DNA of 64,000 bases from Cryptomeria japonica. Lineage: Eukaryota; Streptophyta; Pinopsida; Cupressales; Cupressaceae. Shown in pieces: positions 33,701-43,862 of this stretch. The notes under the pieces are model-generated. The model was not told the origin of the DNA. It made no database searches and was given only the letters and a program-made list of their open reading frames with translations. The number at the start of each line of letters is the position of its first letter. The first letter of the stretch is position 1. Where the stretch lies: NCBI RefSeq assembly GCF_030272615.1, contig NC_081413.1, positions 182,416,951 to 182,480,950 on the forward strand. The letters run 5' to 3'. The position numbers and the translations under genes were made by a program.

Positions 33701-36700
33701 ACAAGGTGAACTTAGAGCCAAGTTTCAAGACAAAGGCATGGGAGAATACACTCTGAATCAAACAATGTTCTTACGACAAGTCATGACCTCTCCCAAGGAA
33801 TATGGGAGGCCACATCCTAATAAGCAAATCTCCATCATGCTACTCAAATGGGATCCTACCATCTTTCAAAAATGGGGCGAACTAGAGGAAGAAAATTTAT
33901 ATAAAATGCTATATAAGGACGCTGAAGAGGATACACATGATCAAATTATAATACCTTGTGAGAACTATGGCAAAGGTTTCAAAATTCTACAAAGATTTGG
34001 GTATGATGGAAAAAGCCCTCTCGGACTACGCAAAGAAGGTGTCATGGAGCCTTTACAACCTGAGCTAACTACAAGAAGGGAACGCTCCAAGGGGCTTGGT
34101 TTTCTAAATCCCAAGATTCACAATAAAAGAACAAAACAGATATGGCGAGTCAAAGTGGCTGAAGTTCAACAAGAAGATGACTATTCTACAGATTCCAACG
34201 AATGGGAATGGGGTTCAGACAAATCCTCCAGCGACTATGAGCTCAACGAGACATTTAGAGAGCCCGAGGAACCTACAGAGGAGGAGGAGTTTTACAAGAA
34301 ATTCAGAGTTGGTCAAGAACCGACCCATAAGGATCCCGCACAAGCTTCGTTTCAAGGCCCTAGGTCAAGATCACATAGGATGAGGACACCTGTCCCTGAG
34401 GGTGCTACTAGTGATGATAATTTGGACTCACTCACGATCGAAACTGATGAGGAGAGTGCCATTGACGACCTCGATGACTATCTTGACATACCTGAATATA
34501 ACCACATCTTCACTATTAGCCTTGCGAACTCTGAAAACACTAAAGACCTTCCCCTCGTTCACCCCCAACTCATTGACTGGGATCAGGATGGACCAGCACA
34601 GCTTGATACATTTCAAAATGATGAAGCTATTGTCGATTATCTTAGCATTCGCGATGATCTTCCTCTTGGAGACCATAAAGCAGGATACGCCATAGAGCTT
34701 AATAACATGGCATACTTTGGTGAGGGTGTCGGGCCTTCTAGTCGCAAAAATGTGAAAATAAAAACAACACAAGGGTCTTATGGCGAAAACCACACTGTGG
34801 CGCTATCTGACTCTAAAAAAGTAAAAAGAAAGGACGTATCTGAGGGTGAAAACCTCTCTGAGGCACCCGAAGATGGAAGGATTGACATTCTCCCAGCATC
34901 ATACAAGGAAAAATCATCCATGTTGGTAGAGGAGACTATAAAGACAAACATTGGTACAACAGAGGTTCCACATAACATATTTTTGGCTCAATCATTGACA
35001 GAGGCCGAGAAAGCAAGGTTCATAAGCTTCTTTAAGGAACGACAAGTCAACTTCGCATGGTCTTATGCTGATATGCCTGGACTAGACCCCGATTTAGTAA
35101 TGCATCATTTAACAGTCAAACCGGGGGCAAAACTAGTAAAACAAAAATTGAGGAAAATGCATCCACAAGTGGCATTATTAGTCAAGGCAGAGCTGGAGAA
35201 ATTACTGGATGTCGGATTCATACGCCCAATTGATTATCCTGAATGGATTTCCAACTTAGTACCTGTTAGCAAACCAGATCGTAGCATCCGAATATGTACA
35301 GACTTCAGGGATATCAACAAGGCTTGTCCAAAGGACGATTTCCCATTACCAAACATTGATTTAATTGTTGATCTCACAGCAGGCCATGAGATGTTATCTT
35401 TAATGGACGGATTCTCTAGATATAATCAGATCAGGATTGCACCTGAAGATCAACATAAAACATCATTTACTTGTCCATGGGGAACCTTCTGCTGGAATGT
35501 CATGCCCTTTGGGCTGAAAAATGCAGGTGCCACGTATCAACGAGCTATGACTACTATCTTCCATGATCTCATGCATGTAACGGTGGAAGATTATGTTGAC
35601 GACCTTTTGGTTAAATCAATAGACAGAAATACACACTTGGACATACTTTCAATTGCTTTTGATAGGCTGGAAAAATACAAGGTAAGATTAAACCCAAAGA
35701 AATGTGTCTTTGGAGTAACCTCCGGGAAGCTCCTAGGATTCATTGTGTCTAAAAGAGGAATAGAAGCTGATCCAGCAAAAGTCAAGGCTATCTTGGACAT
35801 GCCGCCACCCAAGAATATCAGTCAACTTTGGTCTTTACAAGGGAGACTCCAGTCCATATGAAGATTCATAGCACAACTTGCAGATAAGTGCAATCCTTTC
35901 CAGCACCTGCTACACAAAAACATCAAGTTCAAATGGGATGAGAACTGTCAACAGGCTTTTCAGGCGCTCAAAGACTATCTTTTGAACCCGCCAGTTTTGA
36001 TGCCACCAATTCTAGATCAACCATTGCTACTTTACATATCAGCTACTCCAACAGCACTGGGGGCACTCCTAGCACAACAAATACCTGACGGCAAGGAAAA
36101 AGCAGTCTACTATATCAGTCGCACATTGGTGGGATATGAGCTAAACTACACACCAATTGAGCGTGCATGTCTCGCTGTGGTCTTCGCTTCACAAAAATTA
36201 CGACATTATATGCTTACTCACAAGACTAAGTTGATTGCCAGAATTGATCCACTAAAATATCTTCTCAACAAAGCTACACTTACTGGGCGACTGGCCAAGT
36301 GGGTAATGATTTTGAGTAAATTTGACATTGAATACGTGGACAGAAAAGCCATAAAAGGACAAGCCATCGCAGATCAACTGGCAGATGCTCCCATGATAGA
36401 TGATGTTCCTCTACAGTCAAAATTTCCAGATGAGTCTATTCTAACGATATCACCTGCAAAGCCATGGCAACTATACTTTGATGGCTCATACACACAGCAT
36501 GGGGCAGGAGCGGGTATACTCTTTATAACTCCTCAAGGCGATTCTATACCAAAGTCATACCGCTTATCATTTCCTTGCACCAACAATATAGCGGAATACG
36601 AGGCATTAACAACTGGGCTAAGAATTGCAGTTCAGTGGAAGATCCAAGAACTTCGTGTTTTTGGGGATTCTCAACTTGTCATCCGTCAAGCAACTGATGA

Positions 36701-38213
36701 TTATCAAACAAAAGATGAAAAGCTAATGCCTTACAAACAACTGGTAGATGATCTGAAACAACACTTTGCAAAGATAGAGTTTGAGCAGATACCAAGAGAA
36801 CAGAATCGCGCTGCTGATGCCATGGCTACAATTGCTTCGCTCATTGATCTACCGCAAAATGAGACCTGCTATGAGTTCCTGGTTGACAACCTGCTGATTC
36901 CGTCATATGAGATCACTCCTACGGAAATGATATGTGTTGTTGGTCCTGAATCCCAGTTATATGGTTCCATATTCACATACCTTCGCGACAATATCTTACC
37001 TCCCGATCTATCGAACAACCAACGCCGCACTTTCATTCGCCAATCCTCCCGATACGTTATCCTAGCTGATATCCTATACCGACGAGGTCTAGATGGCACC
37101 CTCCTTAGATGTTTAGAGAGTGACGAAGCTCAGATTGCGTTACGAGAAGTGCACGAAGGGATATGTGGTCCGCATACTAGTGGTCCTACCTTGGCCAAGA
37201 AACTCATCAGGACTGGATACTACTGGCCTACTATGGAAAAAGATGCATATCAGTTTGTCAAGAAGTGTAAGCAGTGTCAAATTCATGGAGACCTTATACA
37301 TGCACCAGCACAAGAACTACAGCCACTTGCATCTCCTTGGCCCTTTTGTCAGTGGGGACTCGATCTCATAGGCAAGATTCACCCTCCTTCTTCCAATGGA
37401 CATAAATTCATTATCACAGCCACAGAGTATTTCACAAAGTGGATTGAAGCTGTGCCTCTCACACAAGTTACTGGGAAACAAATCGCTACTTTCATTCTGA
37501 ACTACATCATTTGCCGATACGGGATCCCTACTTCCATTATCACCAATAACGGGCGTCCTTTCAAGAACCAGGATGTTCGTGAACTCTGTGAGCGCTTCCA
37601 TATCTCTCACCATTTCTCCACACCATACTACCCCCAAGGTAATGGCCAAGCTGAGGCGTCTAACAAAACAATTCTCAAAATCCTTAAAAAGACAGTCGAC
37701 GACGCTGGCCGTAACTGGCATGTCCAACTCAATCCTGTACTTTGGGCCTACCGCACAAGTGTCCGCACACCTACAGGAGCTACACCCTACTCACTTGTCT
37801 ACGGCGCTGAAGCCATCTTGCCTATTGAGGTCGAGCTACCTTCTTTACGGGTCTCCTTGAGAAACATAATCAACGATGAAGACTACAGGGTCTCTCGCTT
37901 ACAAGAACTAGAACTGCTGGAGGAACGACGACACACTGCTTTTAATCATCTCAAGGCTTACCAACAATGAATGAGTCGCAATTACAATCACAAGGTCAAG
38001 CCTCGCACATTTGAGGTAGGTGACTTAGTCCTCAGAGAGAACCCCAAAAATCAGCAAGACAGAGATAAGAAGGGCAAGTTCGAACCAAACTGGCTTGGTC
38101 CTTACATCATCACAGCAGCATATGGATCTGGGGCATATCAGCTCTCTACTACAGAAGGTGAACCCTTAGAGGATCCTATCAACAGCATGCACCTTCGTAG
38201 GTTCTACACATAG
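30735..38213 (+). CDS. Element D gag-pol polyprotein (Ty3/gypsy, Tat lineage), two internal stops
   Basis: About 2,490 codons in one frame. Gag core near residues 330-450 (FDKYRGRGDPKAHIRQFF, AMEWFSQLPPGI). Protease near 837 (VLIDGGAGLNICTL). G-patch near 1080 (RFGYDGKSPLGLRKEG). RT about 1490-1680, with ICTDFRDINKACPKDDFPLP and active site YVDDLL near 1619. The first RNase H (about 1756-1886) has no Asp in YISATPTALGALLAQ. The second, archaeal-type RNase H (1909-2035) keeps YFDGSY, AEYEAL, FGDSQ and ADAMA. Integrase zinc site near 2140-2186, then WGLDLIG, IITNNGRPF (Asn for the second catalytic Asp) and GQAEASNK. No chromodomain. TGA at 35859-35861 and 37968-37970 both stand where Arg (CGA) is expected, so a full product would need readthrough. 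Gag, protease and most of RT lie before the first stop. Confidence 0.93.
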
Positions 38214-40035
38214 CTCATCAGAATATCCTAATTCAAAAACACAAAAAAAAATCAAAAAATTTCAAAAATACAAAAAAAATTATAAAACAAAAAAATCGTT
38301 ACTTGGTGAAAACCTGGCAAACAGGCGCCTTGTGACACAAAAAAATTGAAAAAATCAAACACAAAAAAATTGAAAAAATCAAAAAAAGTAAAGAGAAATA
38401 ATTTTGTCCAACGGTGAAAACCACTTCAATGGCGCCCTGGGCAAGTACCATGGTGAAAACTGGGTCACCAGCGCCATGCGTAGAGACATTGCTCCTCTCT
38501 CCTTTAGGATTCTCTTTCATCCTTTCACTTTGCACACACTCACAACCTATTCACTCACAATAAACTTACCCATTCCCATCATGGCTTGTTATTGATCTAC
38601 CTAAGATTGGTTAGCCATCCATAACCCTCCCTTTTCACCCCCTTTTTCATCCATAATAAATCGGATCCTATCTGTGACTATGGCCAATTCCTACGTCTAG
38701 TAATGGGTGTGGAACTGAGAACATCACATGTTTCGAGGAGTACAGTTTCTTTCAGCTTTCTTCAGTCTATCTGCGCACAATCCGCAATAAAGCAGCATCT
38801 GTATCGAAGATCCGCAATAAAGTTTCATCTTCTCCGCAATAAAGTATCAGTTTCATGGATTCAGTCAGTTTCAGATGAGACACAGTAGCAACAATGGGCT
38901 TCAACAAAATCAAATCTTTCAACAGACTCAGACAACATATGGTTCAGTGTTAATCTATCCTTTTTGTGAAAGTAAACATTGTGACCACAATCAAAATAAG
39001 ACTTAAACAAGTGACAAGAGACACTAAACTTGAGGACTACAGTGGATGTTGGTGTCGAGTCTTGGTTTTCTTTTGATTTCATCTTTTTTGGTGACATGTC
39101 TTTTAGCTTTTCCAGGATGTCTTTGACTAGAGATTCTATCTCCAGGATGTCTTTGACTAGAAAGGCGAGGATGGGGTATTGTCACCTATTTGCATTTGCT
39201 ATCTGTGGATTGTCTCTTAGTAATGCTATGACTTGTCCAAGGATATGAGGACACTGTGAGTCTAGTATGAACTAGGGCATTCCTTGTTTGTGACTGTCTT
39301 ATCTCCATGCAAACAGGTACAATGACTTTCTGGGCCGAACAAATGCCTCGATTGTCATAACCTATTCTGCCATAATAAAGCTCAATGATGATAACGCACA
39401 AGAAGCTCTTTCACGTTCATATCTTCTGTCTTCCATCCCCCTTTCTTGATTGACTTCCATTGTCCTTCTCGAGTCCGCGTAGCCCGCTATCAGATGACTG
39501 AGTATAATGACACACCAAAAAACATGTGCATTTCATATAGTTACACCTGCATCACCACATATAAGCATTTCATACATACATATAGATATCACAATTGCAT
39601 CACATCCTGCATACAACACCTGTTAGCACAATAATCATTTGCATTATCATATTCATTTGCATTACATACATTCACATTTGCATCATGCATCACATATACA
39701 ACATAAAAGAACAAAAATATATTGCATTGCATCATATAAGCATTCATATCATAAAACATGTATCACATAAGAACATTCATCACATAAGGTACACATGCAT
39801 ATAGCTGCCGCAAAAAAATGGATCATCTCTCATATATAATCAAAAAGTGTCATGATACAATGATGTCAAAAGAATCATATGGCTACAAAAGAATCACCCA
39901 CAGGTGTCTACAATACAACAATGATACATATACTGATACAATGGGAGCCCACTATAGCTATGAGGAACTCCCTCCCTCGGAGCCGCCTGGCCTCGACAGA
40001 GTCTGAGCTATAGAAGGACCTGCCCCGAGATCCCC
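38214..40035 (+). other. Element D region between pol and the antisense gene
   Basis: Non-coding on both strands as far as I can see. It contains A-rich runs (38230-38400), a GGTGAAAAC-containing block (38411-38475), three copies of TCCGCAATAAAG (38781, 38811 and 38833), a 20-bp direct repeat CCAGGATGTCTTTGACTAGA near 39115 and 39150, and CATCACATATA-like low-complexity DNA (39540-39800). This is where 3' ends of both the sense and the antisense transcripts would fall. Confidence 0.5.
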
Positions 40036-41907
40036 CTATCTCTCTGGTGGTGGTGGAGGCCCCATGACCCCACTGCTGGATGCCTGTCTCCTGCGGCTCC
40101 CTCCCGTAGCCGTCACTGTGCGCGACGATCTATGGAATCTCCTCGCCCGCTGATCTGCTGGCACGGCTGCATAGTATAGATCCCTCCAGTAGGCGATCTC
40201 CTCTCCGGCTCGCAAAACATATGCGTAGCCTGCCCTTGCATCCTCTGCTACCCGCCTACCTGCCCTCAGAGCTGTCTCGGCCTCTGTGTATCTCTGGATG
40301 GCCTGATCCCTCTCCCGCTCTGTGTCTCGGACCCTGATCCTGAGGTGGTTCCTCTCCCGCACCAAATCCTCAATCTCATCTGCCTGGCCCTGGCAGATCT
40401 CCCGCAGCCTCACCACCTCATCCTCCTCAGAGTCTCCGCTCTCCGCCTCCGCCTGTGGCTCCTCCCCTACAGGTGCCTGTCCCTCAACCTCTGCCTGCAC
40501 CTGTCCCTGTGCCTGTATAGGTACCTGTGGCTGCACCTGTCTTTGTCCCTCTGCCTGTACCTGTCTCGGTCCCTGTCTAGGACCCTGTGCTGCTGGCACC
40601 TGTAGGGGCAGTCCACCCCGTCCTCTCACCACCAGAGCTGCTCTCTCCTGTCCTCCCTCCCTCCAAGGTGCCACCCGCCTCTCCCCCACTACTCCCCTCT
40701 GCCTCCGCCGGCCCCTACCTCCATCCCCTCCTCCATCATCATCATCTCCTCCACCCTCTCCATCCAGTGGCTCTACCGGATCTGTCAATCTGGGAAATGG
40801 ATGCTCTGCCCAATACGCAGAGTACTCTGCATCCATCCCTGCATCATCTACCTCTGGCCACATGTCCCATGGCATCGGCATCATCTCTGCTAGCTGCGTC
40901 ACTGCCTGATCATATGATAGCAGTGGGCCAAACTGCACTTGATCTCTGACCGTACGGGCATACATGCCCGAGCCCCGTGGCATCCGCTGGATCTGCCCAA
41001 ACTGCCTGCACACCCTATCAATAAGCTGCCTCTCCAGAATATAGGGCATCCGCCCAATCAGATACCTACTCCTGAACACATAGGGTAGCTCCAGCGCGTC
41101 GTCCTCCCACTCCTTGCACCCCAGGTATGGCCTCCAGATGACCATGTCTATATCATCAATGACTCACCTCCAATGCTCCAATCTCCCAATCCGAGGCTAG
41201 GATGTGATCATGTCATACAGGTGCACAAAACTCTGTCCCTGTCCTCTGCCTCTGAAATGAATGGGCCGTGTGATGGGAAGGTGCTCATAGGCCCACACCT
41301 GCAAGAGAGTCATGCCGCAGCCCAAACCCACTGATCCGTGGTACACAAACTGATGCAGCTCATAATACAAGTGTGCTAAGACACATGGCCCCCATGCATA
41401 CCTAGTGTGCTCTGCCATCAGCGTCTCCAATGCCCCTCCCCAGCCCACTGCCAATCCTCATGTGGCCCTGTCTGGACACAAATACCCACTGATGACTCCC
41501 CCAACAACTGCCGGCAATGCTAATCCGGTGGCAGTCATGGTATCCCAGGCTACATGACCTGCTCGCATCTCCAAATCGGGATCCTGAAAAACCCGTCTCA
41601 ATGCCTCCCTGTCACCGTCACGGTCATAGGGAATCAACTCTCCATCAATAAGAACATGCAGAATCCTGTACACATCCTCCAATGTCACTGTCATCTCACC
41701 CATCGGCAGGTGAAACGTGCACGTCTCCGAGTGCCATCTCTCGGCCAACGCAGTCAGCAACCCCATGTTGGCCCGAAACTCGGGCACATAGAGCATATGT
41801 GTGAGACCCATCTCCTCAATGGAAATCATGTCCTGGATCGACAACTCTGGTCGCAGTCTTTGAGTCGACGGGAATCTCTCTCGTGACTCTAACATCGGCA
41901 AATACTC
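40036..41907 (-). CDS. Antisense plant mobile domain (PMD) protein, main exon
   Basis: The minus-strand frame begins after a CTGCAG acceptor with EYLPMLESRERF and ends PPPPPER. PMD motifs: GLLTALAERWHSETCTFHLP, GEMTVTLEDVYRIL, a cluster around GMTLLQVWAYEHLP, and WRPYLGCKEWEDDALELPYV. A Gly-, Arg- and Gln-rich linker follows (about 40430-40800) and then a coiled coil (EDLVRERNHLRIRVRDTERE). PMD proteins include MAIN and MAIL1 of Arabidopsis, which act in silencing of transposable elements, and PMDs have spread inside plant TEs. Three in-frame stops (TGA 41458-41460, TAG 41194-41196, TGA near 41161) each differ by one C to T change from CGA or CAG. The region is far more GC-rich than gag-pol. 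Role in D is unknown; antagonising host silencing is a reasonable guess. Confidence 0.8.
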
Positions 41908-41948
41908 CTGCAGTCAAGCAACTCAATCATGTCAGTTATCGTGGCATT

Positions 41949-42146
41949 CACTGTTTATCACAAAATGCTACTTGCTACTTAAATGCATCTGGTTATCTAT
42001 CCTAGTGACACTCACTGTTCATCACACAGTGTTGCTATCTACCCTAAGTAGTGCTCCCTATTCATCACAAAGTGTCACTCACATTCGCACTCCCTGTTCA
42101 TCACAAAGTGCTGCCTATCTTGGTGCTCCCTGTTCATTACAAAGTG
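41949..42146 (-). repeat. Small repeat array in the PMD intron
   Basis: Five related copies of CCCTGTTCATCACAAAGTG (plus-strand reading) at about 41949, 42012, 42053, 42087 and 42123, spaced 34-63 bp. The last three are the closest to each other. They lie between motif array 3 and the intron acceptor. Confidence 0.8.
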
Positions 42147-42277
42147 CCAGGATCTATCCTAATCTTTCTAGAGGACCTGCTTGAGTGTATCCTCTTAGCA
42201 GCTTATCTAATCGACAGCGTATGTTCATCACAGAACTGCCGATTTGACCTAAAAGACTACAACCATGCATTTAAACA

Positions 42278-42561
42278 CACAAACGCACTTTTACAACACA
42301 CACGCGCTTTTAACTCATAAACGCGCTTATAGACTGCACAAACGCGCTTCTGCAACACAGACGCGTTTTATGAACACAAACGTGCCTATGCCAGACACAA
42401 ACGCGACCAGGGAACACAGACGTCCCTACATTACATAAACGCTTTTATAAAGCACAGACGCTGCTACATTTCACAAACGCGTCCGCATTCAACACAAACG
42501 CGGTTCCAGGCACAGACGCGCCTGGACCCGACACAGACGCGCCTGGTGCTGACACAGACGC
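42278..42561 (-). repeat. Motif array 3: GCGTYTGTG spaced 19/21 nt, in the PMD intron
   Basis: On the plus strand, CACAGACGC or CACAAACGC units start at 42278, 42297, 42316, 42337, 42356, 42375, 42396, 42415, 42434, 42453, 42472, 42493, 42511, 42532 and 42553. All 15 steps but one are 19 or 21 nt (one is 18). Read on the minus strand each unit is GCGTCTGTG or GCGTTTGTG, the same motif as in the sense-leader arrays and in the orientation of the antisense transcript. The copies nearest exon 1 keep TCT, while distal ones mostly have TTT. Confidence 0.93.
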
Positions 42562-42680
42562 GGTTGCGCATTTTTGCACTTTTTAAATATCCTATTCCTA
42601 ACGCATTTATTGCTCCTAAACATGCATTTATGACAAAACTCGAAATGCGTGAAAGTACGAGGAGGTTTTCGGGTACTTAC

Positions 42681-42746
42681 CGGCTCTCCTGCATCTGCTG
42701 GCCTCTGGAATCGGCGGACACGGTCGAATCTATGAATGAAAGCCAT
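42681..42746 (-). CDS. Antisense PMD protein, first exon
   Basis: ATG at 42746 opens a 22-codon exon, MAFIHRFDRVRRF...DAGEP, ending exactly at a GTAAGT donor. Joined to the main exon it gives DAGEP-EYLPML in frame. This start was chosen because it fits the splice phase and has a TATA-like box about 95 bp upstream. Without the splice the main exon has no ATG upstream of YLPML. Confidence 0.65.
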
Positions 42747-42838
42747 CGCTGCTGACTGCTGCTGCTCTTTTCTCGCTCTGCACTGTGATCTTCTAAGGGT
42801 GTGGATGACAATGAGGATGTCTTTTTCCCGTGGTCTAT

Positions 42839-42844
42839 CTTATA
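42839..42844 (-). promoter_or_regulatory. TATA-like box of the antisense PMD gene
   Basis: TATAAG within GGCTATAAGATAG on the minus strand, 93 bp upstream of the ATG at 42746, a plausible distance for a plant promoter with a short leader. This would place an internal, LTR-independent promoter inside D. Confidence 0.45.
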
Positions 42845-43076
42845 GCCTACCCTAGCCCTGGCCTTCATTTCCCAAGTCAGTCTTTCTCATCCCGTGACTT
42901 TGTCACTTTATCCTGCCATTCCATTCTAGCCTTTCTTTCTTATCGAGAGATTGTCTACGCTCTTTCCAGACTTTTTCATCCAATCTCTCGAGGGGGCATA
43001 TAATTCCCATCTTGGGGCAACTCTGTATCAGTTCATCTTATCTTCTTTGAAACAACGCGACAAGCCGCATTGTCTC

Positions 43077-43090
43077 AAAGAGGGGCAAAA
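43077..43090 (+). promoter_or_regulatory. Element D polypurine tract
   Basis: AAAGAGGGGCAAAA directly abuts the 3' LTR. A second purine run, GAGGGGGCATAT, lies near 42990 and could be a central-type tract. Confidence 0.75.
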
Positions 43091-43857
43091 TGTAGACACT
43101 CAAAATTGTCATGTCTAATTAAATAAATATTTTATTTATTTAATTATCTAAGCCTAATTCTTCTATTAATTAAATAAATCCTTATTTATTTAATTAATTC
43201 ATTTATCCTCTTCTAGCCTTATTTCTCATTTAAATAAATACATTTATTTATTTAAATTATCCCTTTCCTAAATTAAATAAATATTTTATTTATTTAATTG
43301 TCCTACTTCTTCTATTAATTAAATAAATCTTTATTTATTTAATTAATTCATTATCCTTTTCTACACATGACACATGTCACTCATCTCTTAATTCATACAC
43401 TACCTACCCCTTTCATTATTTTGGTATTTCTTTTACCTACCCTCTAATCCTAGCCAACCTCTCTTTTTACACCTCTCAATCTTAACCCTCCATTTCTTAT
43501 TGTGTCTTCTATTTAAGGAGATGCTTTCTTCATTGTCAAACCCTAACTACTTGATCAATTGACTACACTACAATTCCACTTGCAACCACATTCCGTTCTT
43601 TGTTGAGCTCTTGTGCATACAAAAATCTGAGAGCAAGTATATCAAGCAAGATCAATGGAGATAGGAAGAATGGAGATCAAAACCCTATTGGACATGTGAT
43701 GGTATAATCTTTGTGATTTTGAGTTATTTGCATTGTCTTAGGTTATCTTCATATGTTATGGTGGATCTTTGTTCATTGTTAGGCTAGGGTTTAGTGGTTG
43801 AATCCATTTTAGTCTTTCAATATTGATTATTATTGTTATCCATTTTCACCATATACA
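43091..43857 (+). repeat. Element D 3' LTR
   Basis: Same length as the 5' LTR (767 bp), with two transitions between them. Followed directly by target copy GAACT, after which element C resumes in frame. Confidence 0.95.
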
Positions 43858-43862
43858 GAACT

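Larger units (their letters stand above)
41908..42680 (-). other. Predicted intron of the antisense PMD gene
   Basis: Donor GTAAGTACC (42680 downward) directly after codon 22 of exon 1. Acceptor TTGACTGCAG ends at 41908. Joining the exons keeps phase 0 on both sides. The 773-nt intron contains motif array 3 and a second small array. No transcript evidence is available to me. Confidence 0.65.
27605..43857 (+). mobile_element. Element D: young Tat-lineage Ty3/gypsy element with antisense PMD gene
   Basis: LTRs of 767 bp (27605-28371 and 43091-43857) differ at two positions by my reading. The target duplication GAACT is at 27600-27604 and 43858-43862. The 16.25-kb element has a 2.4-kb leader with two GCGTCTGTG motif arrays, a sense gag-pol frame with G-patch and dual RNase H (Tat hallmarks), a non-coding stretch, and an antisense plant-mobile-domain gene whose predicted intron holds a third array. 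It is the youngest datable insertion here, yet it has five nonsense codons and a lost integrase Asp. Confidence 0.93.

Noticed and set aside
30735-38213. Functional stop-codon readthrough in D gag-pol
   Set aside because: Both TGA codons sit where Arg is expected inside RT-RNase H and integrase, not at a gag-pol boundary. Simple mutation is the better explanation.
40322-40909. 195-codon Ser-, Pro- and Cys-rich plus-strand frame, and its neighbours
   Set aside because: Mirror of the GC-rich antisense PMD exon; composition explains the openness.
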